The notes beneath the pieces were generated by a model. The model made no database searches and was not told the DNA's origin. It worked only from the letters and a program-made list of their open reading frames with translations. A stretch of 64,000 nt of DNA from the NCBI GenBank assembly GCA_016702555.1, contig JADJDV010000005.1, positions 528,256-592,255 on the forward strand. Direction: 5' to 3'. The translations under genes and the position numbers were made by a program. Of this stretch, positions 1 through 10,617 are shown piece after piece (the first letter of the stretch is position 1; the number at the start of each line of letters is the position of its first letter). The stretch comes from Burkholderiales bacterium. Lineage in GTDB: Bacteria; Pseudomonadota; Gammaproteobacteria; Burkholderiales; Burkholderiaceae_C.

Positions 1-729
1 CACCGAGCCGCCGGTGGGCGCTTCGACGTGGGCGTCCGGCAACCAGGTGTGCACCGGCCACATCGGCACCTTGACGGCGAAGGCGGCAAACATGGCGAAG
101 AACAGCAGGGTCTGCGCCGTGTTCGACAACGGCAGCTTGTGCCAGGTCATGACGTCGAAGCTGCCGCCCGACTGCGCGTACAGGTAGATGAAGGCCACCA
201 GCATCAGGAAGGAGCCCAGCAGCGTGTAGAGGAAGAACTTGAATGCCGCGTAGATCCGGTTCGGTCCGCCCCAGACGCCGATGATCAGGTACATCGGGAT
301 CAGCGTGGCCTCGAAGAAGAAGTAGAACAGCACGCCATCAAGCGCCGCGAACACGCCGATCATGAAGCCCGACAGGATCAGGAAGGCGGCCATGTACTGG
401 TTGACCTTGCGCTGAATCACTTCCCAGCCGGCGATCACCACGATGATGGTGATGAAGGCCGTCAGCAACACGAACCAGACCGAGATGCCGTCCACGCCCA
501 GGTGGTAGTTGACGTTGAAGCGCTCGATCCAGGGCGTCTTCTCGACGAACTGCATCTCGGCGGTGCCGAGCTTGAAGCCGTTGTACAGCGGCAGCGTGAC
601 CAGAAAGCTGATCACCGAGCCGATCAGCGCGATCCAGCGCACCAGTGCGGCCTGGCTCGGTTTTCCGAACGCCAGCAGCACGGCGCCGAACGCAATCGGC
701 GTCCAGATGGCAAGGCTCAACCAACCCAT
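1..729 (-). CDS. nuoM: NADH-quinone oxidoreductase subunit M (partial, C-terminus outside window)
   Basis: This is one of the three antiporter-like membrane subunits of complex I and helps pump protons across the inner membrane. The 243 visible residues begin MGWLSLAIWTPIAFGAVLL and include the family stretches GVDGISVWFVLLTAF and KVPMWPVHTWLPDAHVEAPT, the second being the conserved proton-channel helix with its Lys and His. The start ATG lies 18 bases after the nuoL stop, and the frame runs open through base 1, so the rest of nuoM and nuoN should lie beyond the window. Identification is firm. Confidence 0.97.
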   Translation of the reverse strand, partial: MGWLSLAIWTPIAFGAVLLAFGKPSQAALVRWIALIGSVISFLVTLPLYNGFKLGTAEMQFVEKTPWIERFNVNYHLGVDGISVWFVLLTAFITIIVVIAGWEVIQRKVNQYMAAFLILSGFMIGVFAALDGVLFYFFFEATLIPMYLIIGVWGGPNRIYAAFKFFLYTLLGSFLMLVAFIYLYAQSGGSFDVMTWHKLPLSNTAQTLLFFAMFAAFAVKVPMWPVHTWLPDAHVEAPTGGSV

Positions 730-747
730 GTCTTATCCCGTTCCTGC

Positions 748-2763
748 TTACTTGTTGAGCCAGACGAAGTACGTCATCAGCACGAAGATGCCGAGGATCA
801 TGGCCAGCGCGTAGTGGTAGAGGAAACCGCTTTGCAGCCAGCGCAGCACGCCCGCCGCCCAGCCCACCACGCGCCAGGAGCCATTCACCACCGCGCCATC
901 GATGAGCGCGCGGTCGCCACCCTTCCACAGGCCGACGCCCAGGCCGCGCATGGCGCGTGCGATGACGTCGATCCACAGCCAGTCCATGTAGTACTTCTTG
1001 TCCAGCAGCGTGTAGATCGGCTGCAGCGCCTGCTTCAGCCGCGCCGGCAGCGCCGGATTGACGATGTGCATGTAGTAGGCCAGCACCACCGCCGCCAGCG
1101 CCATCCAGAACGGCGGCACCATGAAGCCGTGCACGCCCATCTCGACCCAGCCGTGGATCTTGCCCGCCAACACCGTCATGGCCGGGTGGCGCGCGGCGTC
1201 GACCTGGATGGCGTCCTTGAGGAAGTCGCCGAACAGCATCGGCATCATGGTCATGGCGCCGATCACCACCGAGGGAATCGCCAGCAGCACCAGCGGCAGC
1301 CACACCACCCACGGCGTCTCGCGCGGCTTGGCGTCGCGGTCGTGGCCATGCCCGTGGTCGTCGTGGTGCGCGTCCGGGTTCTGGTCGTAGCGCTCGGGGC
1401 CGTGGAACACCAGGAAGTACAGGCGGAACGAGTAGAAGGCCGTGATGAACACGCCGGCCAGCACCGCCAGGTAGGCAAAGCCGGCGCCCGGCAACTGGCT
1501 GGCGGCGGCGGCCTCGATGATCGACTCCTTGGAATAGAAGCCCGAGAAGAACGGCGTGCCGATCAGCGCCAGCGAGCCGATCAGGAAGGTGATCCAGGTC
1601 CAGGGCATGTACTTGCGCAGCCCGCCCATCCAGCGGATGTCCTGATTGTGGTGCATGGCCATGATCACCGAGCCGGCGCCCAGGAACAGCAGCGCCTTGA
1701 AGAAGGCGTGCGTCATCAGGTGGAAGATCGCCACCGAGTAGGCCGAGGCGCCCAGCGCCACCGTCATGTAGCCCAGCTGCGACAGCGTGGAATACGCGAT
1801 GACGCGCTTGATGTCGTTCTGCACGATGCCCAGGAAACCCATGAACAGGGCCGTGATGGCACCGATCACCATGACGAAGTTGAGCGCCGCGTCGGACAGC
1901 TCGAACAGCGGCGACATGCGCGCCACCAGGAAGATGCCGGCGGTGACCATGGTCGCCGCGTGGATCAGCGCCGAGATCGGCGTCGGGCCTTCCATCGAGT
2001 CGGGCAGCCAGATGTGCAGCGGAAACTGCGCCGACTTGCCCATGGCGCCGACGAACAGGCAGATGCACATCACCGTGACCAGCAGCCAGTCGGTGCCCGG
2101 GAACAGCAGGGTGGCGAACGCCTCTTTCTTGGCGAACACCTCGCTGTAGTTGAGCGAACCGGCGTAGGCCGCCACCAGGCCAATGCCGAGGATGAAGCCG
2201 AAGTCGCCGACCCGGTTGACCAGGAAGGCCTTCAGGTTGGCGAAGATCGCCGTCGGGCGCTTGAACCAGAAGCCGATCAGCAGGTAGGACACGAGGCCCA
2301 CCGCCTCCCAGCCGAAGAACAGCTGCAGGAAGTTGTTGCTCATCACCAGCATCAGCATGGCGAAGGTGAACAGCGAGATGTAGGAGAAGAAGCGGTTGTA
2401 GCCCTCGTCCTCGGCCATGTAGCCGATGGTGTACACGTGCACCATCAGCGACACGAAGGTCACCACGCACATCATGGTGGCGGTGAGGCTGTCGACCAGG
2501 AAGCCGACTTCCATCTTCAGGCTGCCCACCGTCATCCATTCGTAGATGGTCTGGTCGAAGCGCGCACCACCCATCACGTCCTGCAGCGTGATGGCCGACA
2601 GGATGAAGGAAATCAGCACGCCCAGGATGGTGACGCTGTGCGAGGCCGTGCGGCCGATGCGGTTGCCGCCGAAGACGGTGCCCAGCACGCCGGCGATGAG
2701 CGAGCCGGCCAGCGGCGCCAGCGCCACCGTGAGCAGGGTCGAGGCGGAAAGGGTCTGACTCAT
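748..2763 (-). CDS. nuoL: NADH-quinone oxidoreductase subunit L
   Basis: This 671-residue protein is the distal antiporter-like subunit of complex I, embedded in the inner membrane and carrying the long lateral helix. It shows the expected channel helix (SAQFPLHIWLPDSMEGPTPI) and the GILVD-type region GFLVDSLTATMM. A His/Asp-rich cytoplasmic loop (DAHHDDHGHGHDRD) sits near residue 470. Length is slightly above the E. coli protein (613). It is followed 18 bases downstream by nuoM and preceded by nuoK, in the usual nuoK-L-M order. Confidence 0.98.
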   Translation of the reverse strand: MSQTLSASTLLTVALAPLAGSLIAGVLGTVFGGNRIGRTASHSVTILGVLISFILSAITLQDVMGGARFDQTIYEWMTVGSLKMEVGFLVDSLTATMMCVVTFVSLMVHVYTIGYMAEDEGYNRFFSYISLFTFAMLMLVMSNNFLQLFFGWEAVGLVSYLLIGFWFKRPTAIFANLKAFLVNRVGDFGFILGIGLVAAYAGSLNYSEVFAKKEAFATLLFPGTDWLLVTVMCICLFVGAMGKSAQFPLHIWLPDSMEGPTPISALIHAATMVTAGIFLVARMSPLFELSDAALNFVMVIGAITALFMGFLGIVQNDIKRVIAYSTLSQLGYMTVALGASAYSVAIFHLMTHAFFKALLFLGAGSVIMAMHHNQDIRWMGGLRKYMPWTWITFLIGSLALIGTPFFSGFYSKESIIEAAAASQLPGAGFAYLAVLAGVFITAFYSFRLYFLVFHGPERYDQNPDAHHDDHGHGHDRDAKPRETPWVVWLPLVLLAIPSVVIGAMTMMPMLFGDFLKDAIQVDAARHPAMTVLAGKIHGWVEMGVHGFMVPPFWMALAAVVLAYYMHIVNPALPARLKQALQPIYTLLDKKYYMDWLWIDVIARAMRGLGVGLWKGGDRALIDGAVVNGSWRVVGWAAGVLRWLQSGFLYHYALAMILGIFVLMTYFVWLNK

Positions 2764-2771
2764 GACTCGCC

Positions 2772-3080
2772 CTAGCCTTTCAGCGAATTGAGTTCGTCCA
2801 CGTTGATGTTGGACTTGGCGCGGAACAGCAGCATCAGGATCGCCAGGCCGATCGCGGCCTCGGCGGCGGCCACCGTCAGGATGAAGAACACGAACACCTG
2901 GCCGTGCATGTCGCCCAGGTAGTGCGAAAAGGCCACGAAGTTCATGTTGACGGCCAGCAGCATCAGCTCGATCGCCATCAGCAGCACGATCAGGTTCTTG
3001 CGGTTGAGGAAGATCCCGACCACCGAGAGCGCGAACAGGATCGCGCCCAGGGTCAGGAAGTGGGCCAGGGTCAGGGTCAT
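2772..3080 (-). CDS. nuoK: NADH-quinone oxidoreductase subunit K
   Basis: This is a small three-helix membrane subunit of complex I (102 residues) related to MrpC. The membrane-buried glutamates of the proton path are visible as E38 (in LLMAIELML) and E74 (in AAAEAAIGL). The start ATG at 3078-3080 overlaps the nuoJ stop as ATGA, indicating translational coupling. The frame stays open far upstream but the homologous start is MTLTLAHFLTLG. Confidence 0.97.
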   Translation of the reverse strand: MTLTLAHFLTLGAILFALSVVGIFLNRKNLIVLLMAIELMLLAVNMNFVAFSHYLGDMHGQVFVFFILTVAAAEAAIGLAILMLLFRAKSNINVDELNSLKG

Positions 3081-3745
3081 TTCTTCACTTCCTCCGCGGG
3101 CTCGGCGGGCGACGCGGCCGGCGGCGGCGCCTGCGTGGCCGCCATCTTCACGATCTCCAGCCGGTCGCGCGCCTGCACGCGAATCTGGGCGGCCGGATTG
3201 ATCGCCTTGGTGTCCTTGCGCTGGCGCAGCGTCAGCGCGATGGCGGCGACCATGGCCACCAGCAGGATCACGGCGGCGATCTCCATCGGGTACAGGTACT
3301 CGATGTACATCAGCGTGCCGAGCGCCTTGGTGTTGGAGTACGGCACCAGCTGGCCGGCGGCGTTGGTCACGGTCTCGGGCACGCCCGGCGCCTCGCCGGC
3401 GCGAAAGCCGCCGAACAGCACCACCGCCATCTCCAGCGAGATCACGGCGCCCATGCCCAGCGCCAGCGGAAAGTGGCGCCAGAAACCCTGACGCAGGCTG
3501 TCGATGTGGATGTCCAGCATCATCACCACGAACAGGAACAGCACCATCACCGCGCCCAGGTACACCAGCACCAGCACGATGGCCAGGAATTCGGCCTTGA
3601 GCAGCAGCCAGACGCCAGCGGCCTGCGAGAAGGCCAGCATCAGGAACAGCACCGCGTGCACCGGGTTGCGCGCGGTGATCACCCGGAATGCCGAAAACAG
3701 CATCACGAGCGAGAACAGATAGAAAAAGGCGGTCTTGACGTCCAT
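3077..3745 (-). CDS. nuoJ: NADH-quinone oxidoreductase subunit J
   Basis: This 222-residue complex I membrane subunit has about five predicted helices, opening MDVKTAFFYLFSLVMLFSAFRV and including the family segment ARNPVHAVLFLMLAF. The C-terminal 50 residues are a polar Ala/Pro/Glu-rich tail ending PAEPAEEVKK, longer than in E. coli NuoJ (184). Its stop overlaps the nuoK start. Confidence 0.96.
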   Translation of the reverse strand: MDVKTAFFYLFSLVMLFSAFRVITARNPVHAVLFLMLAFSQAAGVWLLLKAEFLAIVLVLVYLGAVMVLFLFVVMMLDIHIDSLRQGFWRHFPLALGMGAVISLEMAVVLFGGFRAGEAPGVPETVTNAAGQLVPYSNTKALGTLMYIEYLYPMEIAAVILLVAMVAAIALTLRQRKDTKAINPAAQIRVQARDRLEIVKMAATQAPPPAASPAEPAEEVKK

Positions 3746-3769
3746 GGTGTGTCGATGTGTGCGGCGACT

Positions 3770-4279
3770 TCAGCGGTACTTGGCGTCGGCGGCCCTGGCG
3801 GCGGCGATCTCGGCCTCGTAACGGTCGCCCACCGCCAGCAGCATGTCCTTGGTGAAGTACAGATCGCCGCGCTTCTCGCCGTGATACTCGAGGATGTGCG
3901 TCTCGACGATCGAGTCGGTCGGGCAGCTTTCCTCGCAGAAGCCGCAGAAGATGCACTTGGTCAGGTCGATGTCGTAGCGCGTGGTCCGGCGCGAGCCGTC
4001 GGCGCGCTCGTCGCTTTCGATGGTGATCGCCACCGCCGGGCAGACCGCCTCGCACAGCTTGCAGGCAATGCAGCGCTCTTCGCCGTTTTCATAGCGGCGC
4101 AGCGCGTGCAGGCCGCGAAAGCGCGGCGACAAGGGCGTCTTCTCCTCCGGGAACTGGATCGTCACCTTGCGGCTGAAGGTGTAGCGCCCGGTCAGGGCCA
4201 TGCCCTGGAACAGTTCCCACAGCACGAAGCTGCGGAAGAAATCGCGCAAGGAAAAAGGAGAGCTTGCAACGGAAGCCAT
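3770..4279 (-). CDS. nuoI: NADH-quinone oxidoreductase subunit I (2x[4Fe-4S] ferredoxin-like)
   Basis: This peripheral-arm subunit carries clusters N6a and N6b that pass electrons toward NuoB. Both ferredoxin motifs are complete: C70, C73, C76, C80 in CIACKLCEAVCP and C109, C112, C115, C119 in CIFCGFCEESCP. At 169 residues it has the usual family length. It sits between nuoH and nuoJ with short spacers. Confidence 0.98.
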   Translation of the reverse strand: MASVASSPFSLRDFFRSFVLWELFQGMALTGRYTFSRKVTIQFPEEKTPLSPRFRGLHALRRYENGEERCIACKLCEAVCPAVAITIESDERADGSRRTTRYDIDLTKCIFCGFCEESCPTDSIVETHILEYHGEKRGDLYFTKDMLLAVGDRYEAEIAAARAADAKYR

Positions 4280-4296
4280 GATTCACCCTCCGTGGT

Positions 4297-5373
4297 CTAG
4301 TGCCAGATGTTCCAGGGGCTGTGCAACCACGCGCCCACCAGGACCAGCCAGATCAGTGTGACCGGAATGAAGATCTTCCAGCCCAGACGCATGATCTGGT
4401 CGTAACGGAAGCGCGGGAAGGTGGCGCGAATCCAGATGAACATCGAGACCACCACGAAGGTCTTGATGCCCAGCCAGATCCAGCCGGGAATGAAGTCCAG
4501 CCAGGCCACCGGCGCCAGCCAGCCGCCCAGGAACATGGTCACGGCCAGGATGGAGATCAGCCACATGCTGGCGTATTCGGCCAGGAAGAACACCGCGAAG
4601 CCCATGCCCGAGTACTCGACCATGTGGCCGGCGACGATCTCCGCCTCGCCCTCCACCACGTCGAAGGGGTGGCGGTTGACCTCGGCCACGCCGGAGATCA
4701 GGTAGACGAAGAAGATCGGCAGCAGCGGCAGCCAGTTCCAGGACAGGAAGTTCAGGCCCATGTCGGCCCCCATGCCCTTGGCCTGGCCCAGCACGATGTC
4801 GGTCAGGTTCATGCTGCCGGCCACCATCAGCACCACCAGGAAGCAAAAGCCCATGGCGATCTCGTAGCTGATCATCTGCGCCGACGCGCGCAGCGCGCCC
4901 AGGAAGGCGTACTTGGAGTTCGAGGCCCAGCCGGCGATGATGACGCCATACACCTCCATCGCGGTGATGGCCAGCAGCAGCAGCAGGCCGGCGTTGACGT
5001 TGGACAGCGCCGCCTCGGGGCCGAACGGGATCACCACCCAGGCCGCCAGTGCCGGCATGATGGCCATCAGCGGCCCGAGGAAGAACAGCGGCTTGTTGGC
5101 CGCGGTCGGGCGGATGATTTCCTTGGTCAGCAGCTTGACGGCGTCGGCGATCGGCTGCAGCAGGCCCCAGGGGCCGACGCGGTTGGGCCCCAGGCGCACC
5201 TGCATGAAGCCGAGCAGCTTGCGCTCCCACAGCGTCAGGTAGGCCACCGCGCCCATCAGCGGCAGCAGCAGCACCACGATCTTGACCAGGTTCCAGACCA
5301 CCGGCCAGGTCGCCCCCGTCCACCAGTGGCCGGCGAACAGCTGCAAACCCCAGTTATGGATGGCGTCGATCAT
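4297..5373 (-). CDS. nuoH: NADH-quinone oxidoreductase subunit H
   Basis: This 358-residue membrane subunit forms the junction between the peripheral and membrane arms and part of the quinone pocket. Family blocks are clear: AYLTLWERKLLGFMQVRLGPNR near residues 43-65 and a charged loop RHPFDVVEGEAEIVAG near residue 225. The start overlaps the nuoG stop (bases 5370-5373), so the two are likely coupled. Confidence 0.98.
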   Translation of the reverse strand: MIDAIHNWGLQLFAGHWWTGATWPVVWNLVKIVVLLLPLMGAVAYLTLWERKLLGFMQVRLGPNRVGPWGLLQPIADAVKLLTKEIIRPTAANKPLFFLGPLMAIMPALAAWVVIPFGPEAALSNVNAGLLLLLAITAMEVYGVIIAGWASNSKYAFLGALRASAQMISYEIAMGFCFLVVLMVAGSMNLTDIVLGQAKGMGADMGLNFLSWNWLPLLPIFFVYLISGVAEVNRHPFDVVEGEAEIVAGHMVEYSGMGFAVFFLAEYASMWLISILAVTMFLGGWLAPVAWLDFIPGWIWLGIKTFVVVSMFIWIRATFPRFRYDQIMRLGWKIFIPVTLIWLVLVGAWLHSPWNIWH

Positions 5374-7481
5374 GCGGCGGCTCCTTCAAGGGCGTCGGCC
5401 GTCAGCTGCAGCGAAGGCGCGCGGCGCACGATGCCGTCGAGCTGGTAGATGCCGACGGCAGGCACGCGCGCCTCGGCGCTGTCGAGCCGGATCGGCGCAC
5501 GGGTGCGGTTGCTGAGGCGGCCGGGCTCGACCATCTCGGTCGCGGCGCCAAGCGCCTGCACCAGCACGTCCTGCGAGCTGTCGCTGTCCAGTTGCGCGAT
5601 GCCGAGCAGATCGCCCAGCACGCGCAGCACCTTCCAGCCCGGACGCGTGTCGCCCAGCGGCCGCACGACGGCGTGGAAGCTCTGCACCCGGCCCTCGGCG
5701 TTGACGAAGGTCCCGGAGGTTTCGGTGAAGGGCGCGATCGGCAGCAGCACGTCGCTGATGTCCAGGTTGGCCTTGAACGGGCTCAGCGTGACCACCATGG
5801 CGCCGCTCGCGAGCGCGCGGCCGGCCGTGTCGGGACCCGGTTCGCAGTTCAGCAGCAGCGCCGCCTTCAGGCCGCCGGCCAGCATCTGCGCCGCGTTCAG
5901 ACCGCCCTGCCCCGGCTGCGCGTTGACCAATTGCGCGCCGACGGTGTTGGCGGCTTCGGTCAGGTAGCCCACCGTGGCGCCGGTCTGCTCGCCGATCCAC
6001 TGGGCCAGCGCCAGCAGGCTGGCGGCGTTCGGATGCTGTGCGGCGGCGTTGCCCAGCAGCACCGCCTTGCGCTCGCCGGCGAGCAGCGCGCGGGCGATGG
6101 CCTGCGCGGCTTCGCTCGCCTGCGCCTCGGCCGGTGCCGGCACGCCCTTGTCGGCGGCGATCGTCGCCGCCACGCCCGCCAGTTGCTGCGCCCAGTCGGC
6201 CGGCTCGGCCAGCACGCTGGCGCGCAGCGGCATGGCCCAGGCGTCGGCGGCCTTGAGCAGCGTGGCCGAGGTGATCGCCGTCACGGCGGCGCCATGGCGC
6301 GCCGCCTGGCGGATGCGCTGCGCGAACAGCGGATGGTCCTTGCGCAGGTTGGAGCCGACCACCAGCACCGACTGCAGCTCCGTCAGCGAGGCGATCGAGG
6401 TGCCCAGCCAGCGCACGCCTTCGGCCTCCCCGAACTCCTGCTGGCGCAGGCGATGATCGATGTTCTCGCTGCCCAGGCCGCGCACCAGCGAGGCGGCCAG
6501 GTGCAGTTCTTCCAGCGTGCTGTGCGGGCTGGCCAGCAGGCCGATCGCCGACGCACCCTGCGTCGCCTTGATCTCGTCGAGGCCGTTGGCCACGTACTCC
6601 AGCGCGGTCTGCCAGTCGACTTCCTGCCAGGTGCCGCCCTGCTTCAGCATGGGCTTGGTGAGCCGCTCCTCGCCGTTCAGCGCCTCGTAGGAGAAGCGGT
6701 CGCGGTCGGCAATCCAGCACTCGTTGACGGCCTCGTTCTCGAATGGCACCACGCGCAGCACCTGATGGTTCTTGATCTGCACGATCAGGTTGGCGCCGGT
6801 GGAATCGTGCGGGCTGATGCTCTTGCGGCGCGACAGCTCCCAGGTGCGGGCGCTGTAGCGGAACGGCTTGCTGGTGAGCGCGCCGACCGGGCAGATGTCG
6901 ATCATGTTGCCGGACAGCTCGGAATCCACCGACTGGCCGATGAAGGTCTCGATCTCGGCGTGCTCGCCGCGGTTGGGCATGCCGAGCTCCATCACGCCGG
7001 CAATTTCCTGGCCGAAGCGCACGCAGCGGGTGCAGTGGATGCAGCGCGTCATCTCCCTGGTGGAGATCAGCGGGCCGACCTCCTTGGGCTTGACGACGCG
7101 TTTTTCCTCGCCGTAACGCGAGGCCGAGGCGCCGTAGCCCACCGCCAGGTCCTGCAACTGGCACTCGCCGCCCTGATCGCAGATCGGGCAGTCGAGCGGG
7201 TGGTTGATGAGCAGGAACTCCATCACCGACTTCTGCGCCGTGATGGCCTTGTCGGTCTGCGTGCGCACGATCATGCCTTGCGTCACCGGCGTGGCGCAGG
7301 CCGGCATCGGCTTGGGCATCTTCTCCACGTCCACCAGGCACATGCGGCAGTTGGCGGCGATGGACAGCTTCTTGTGATAGCAGAAGTGCGGGATGTAGGT
7401 GCCGGCCTTCTCGGCCGCATGCATCACCATGCTGCCTTCGGGCACCTCGACCTTTCTGCCGTCGATCTCGATTTCAACCAT
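5370..7481 (-). CDS. nuoG: NADH-quinone oxidoreductase subunit G
   Basis: This large peripheral subunit carries the electron-wire clusters. The N-terminal [2Fe-2S] ligands are C34, C45, C48 and C62. The N5 [4Fe-4S] site is H94, C98, C101 and C107, and the N4 site is C147, C150, C153 and C197. A molybdopterin-oxidoreductase-like domain without evident cofactor function follows. At 703 residues it is shorter than E. coli NuoG (about 908), and I see no extra N7 cysteine motif. It overlaps nuoH by four bases. Confidence 0.97.
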   Translation of the reverse strand: MVEIEIDGRKVEVPEGSMVMHAAEKAGTYIPHFCYHKKLSIAANCRMCLVDVEKMPKPMPACATPVTQGMIVRTQTDKAITAQKSVMEFLLINHPLDCPICDQGGECQLQDLAVGYGASASRYGEEKRVVKPKEVGPLISTREMTRCIHCTRCVRFGQEIAGVMELGMPNRGEHAEIETFIGQSVDSELSGNMIDICPVGALTSKPFRYSARTWELSRRKSISPHDSTGANLIVQIKNHQVLRVVPFENEAVNECWIADRDRFSYEALNGEERLTKPMLKQGGTWQEVDWQTALEYVANGLDEIKATQGASAIGLLASPHSTLEELHLAASLVRGLGSENIDHRLRQQEFGEAEGVRWLGTSIASLTELQSVLVVGSNLRKDHPLFAQRIRQAARHGAAVTAITSATLLKAADAWAMPLRASVLAEPADWAQQLAGVAATIAADKGVPAPAEAQASEAAQAIARALLAGERKAVLLGNAAAQHPNAASLLALAQWIGEQTGATVGYLTEAANTVGAQLVNAQPGQGGLNAAQMLAGGLKAALLLNCEPGPDTAGRALASGAMVVTLSPFKANLDISDVLLPIAPFTETSGTFVNAEGRVQSFHAVVRPLGDTRPGWKVLRVLGDLLGIAQLDSDSSQDVLVQALGAATEMVEPGRLSNRTRAPIRLDSAEARVPAVGIYQLDGIVRRAPSLQLTADALEGAAA

Positions 7482-7499
7482 GACTGTTCGTCCGATCCT

Positions 7500-8846
<1,347 letters not shown>

Positions 8847-8850
8847 TGTT

Positions 8851-9366
8851 TTAGTCCTCCGCCGCGCGCAGGCCGTCGACCAGCTCGTCGAGCCGCTCAT
8901 TCGACATGAAGCTGCACATGTTGCGGTCGTTGACCAGCATCACCGGCGCATCGCCGCAGGCGCCCAGGCACTCGCAGGGCTGCACCGTGAACTGGCCGTC
9001 GGCCGTGGTGCCGTAGGGCTCGATGCCGAGCTTCTCGCACAAATGCTTCAGCGCCTCGGGTCCGCCCGCAAACATGCACGGCGCATTGGTGCACACGTTC
9101 AGCTTGAAGCGGCCGACCGGCTGCTGGTTGTACATGTTGTAGAAGCTCGTGACCTCGTGCACGGCGATCGGCGGCATGCCCAGGTAGTCGGCCACGGCCT
9201 GCTCGCTTTCGGGACTGACCCAGCCAAGCTCCTGCTGCACGATGGCCAGGCAGGCCATCACCGCCGACTGCTTCTGGTCGACCGGGTACTTGGCCACCTC
9301 GCGCGCGAAGCGCGCCAGCATGGCGCCGGTCAGCAAGGTGGCCGTGGGTGCGGCGGCGGTACTCAT
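8851..9366 (-). CDS. nuoE: NADH-quinone oxidoreductase subunit E
   Basis: This 171-residue thioredoxin-fold [2Fe-2S] subunit (cluster N1a) pairs with NuoF. The four ligands are C92 and C97 (VCTNAPC) plus C133 and C137 (CECLGAC). The start at 9364-9366 overlaps the nuoD stop as ATGA. It is a clear family member of normal length. Confidence 0.97.
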   Translation of the reverse strand: MSTAAAPTATLLTGAMLARFAREVAKYPVDQKQSAVMACLAIVQQELGWVSPESEQAVADYLGMPPIAVHEVTSFYNMYNQQPVGRFKLNVCTNAPCMFAGGPEALKHLCEKLGIEPYGTTADGQFTVQPCECLGACGDAPVMLVNDRNMCSFMSNERLDELVDGLRAAED

Positions 9367-10616
9367 CGATCGATCTCTCCAAACACGATGTCCAGCGTGC
9401 CGATGATGGCCACGGCGTCGGTCAGCATGTGCCCCTTGACCAGCTCCTCGAAGGCGGCCAGGTGCACGAAGCCGGGCGGGCGGATCTTCATGCGGTAGGG
9501 CTTGTTGGCGCCGTCCGAGATGAAATAGATGCCGAACTCGCCCTTCGGGTGCTCGACCGCGGCATAGGCCTCGCCGGGCGGCACGTGCATGCCCTCGGTG
9601 AACAGCTTGAAGTGGTGGATCAGATCCTCCATGCCGGTCTTCATCGCCTTGCGTGAGGGCGGCGCCACCTTGTGGTCCTGCACGATCACCGGGCCGGGAT
9701 TGGCGCGCAGCCAGTCGATGCACTGGCGGATGATGCGGTTGGATTCGCGCATCTCCTGCACGCGCACCAGGTAACGGTCGTAGCTGTCGCCGGTCTTGCC
9801 GACCGGGATGTCGAAGTCGAGCTGATCGTAGACCTCGTAGGGCTGTTTTTTGCGCAGGTCCCAGGCGATGCCGGTGCCGCGCAGCATCGGGCCGGTCATG
9901 CCCAGGTTCAGCGCGCGCTCGGGGCTGACCACGCCAATGCCGACGGTGCGCTGCTTCCAGATCCGGTTCTCGGTCAGCAGCACCTCGTACTCGTCGACGC
10001 ACTTGGGGAAGCGCTCGGTGAAGTCCTCGATGAAGTCGAGCAGCGAGCCCTGCCGGTTGGCGTTGAGCCGCTCCATGCCCTTGGCGTTGCGCAGCTTGTT
10101 CGGCTTGTACTGCGGCATGGTGTCCGGCAGATCGCGGTACACGCCGCCGGGGCGGAAGTAGGCCGCGTGCATGCGCGCGCCCGACACCGCCTCGTACATG
10201 TCGAACAGGTCTTCGCGCTCGCGGAAGGTGTAGAGCAGCACCGTCGATGCGCCGCAGTCGTGGCCGTGCGAACCCAGCCACATCAGGTGGTTCATGACAC
10301 GCGTGATCTCGGAAAACATCACGCGGATGTACTGCGCCCGGATCGGCACCTCGACGCCGAGCAGCTTCTCGACCGCCAGGCAGTAGGCGTGCTCGTTGCT
10401 CATCATCGAGCAGTAGTCGAGCCGGTCCATGTAGGGCAGCGACTGCAGGTAGGTCTTGTGCTCGGCCAGCTTCTCGGTGGCGCGGTGCAGCAGGCCGACG
10501 TGCGGGTCGGCGCGGTGCACCACCTCGCCGTCCATCTCCAGCACCAGGCGCAACACGCCGTGCGCGGCCGGGTGCTGCGGGCCGAAGTTCAGGGTGTAGT
10601 TCTTGATCTCTGCCAT
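9363..10616 (-). CDS. nuoD: NADH-quinone oxidoreductase subunit D
   Basis: This 417-residue subunit lines the quinone pocket with NuoB and is descended from NiFe-hydrogenase large subunits. It begins MAEIKNYTLNFGPQHPAAHG, with the conserved quinone-site loop FGPQHPAAHGVLRL at residues 11-24. An in-frame ATG lies six codons upstream, but the chosen start matches homologues. NuoC and NuoD are separate here, unlike the fused E. coli protein. The nuoC stop lies two bases upstream. Confidence 0.97.
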   Translation of the reverse strand: MAEIKNYTLNFGPQHPAAHGVLRLVLEMDGEVVHRADPHVGLLHRATEKLAEHKTYLQSLPYMDRLDYCSMMSNEHAYCLAVEKLLGVEVPIRAQYIRVMFSEITRVMNHLMWLGSHGHDCGASTVLLYTFREREDLFDMYEAVSGARMHAAYFRPGGVYRDLPDTMPQYKPNKLRNAKGMERLNANRQGSLLDFIEDFTERFPKCVDEYEVLLTENRIWKQRTVGIGVVSPERALNLGMTGPMLRGTGIAWDLRKKQPYEVYDQLDFDIPVGKTGDSYDRYLVRVQEMRESNRIIRQCIDWLRANPGPVIVQDHKVAPPSRKAMKTGMEDLIHHFKLFTEGMHVPPGEAYAAVEHPKGEFGIYFISDGANKPYRMKIRPPGFVHLAAFEELVKGHMLTDAVAIIGTLDIVFGEIDR

Positions 10617-10617
10617 G

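Noticed and set aside
28..2775. Very long open frame on the plus strand antisense to nuoL (915 codons)
   Set aside because: Composition is His/Arg/Gln/Ala-rich shadow of high-GC coding on the other strand, without family features; nuoL is certain.
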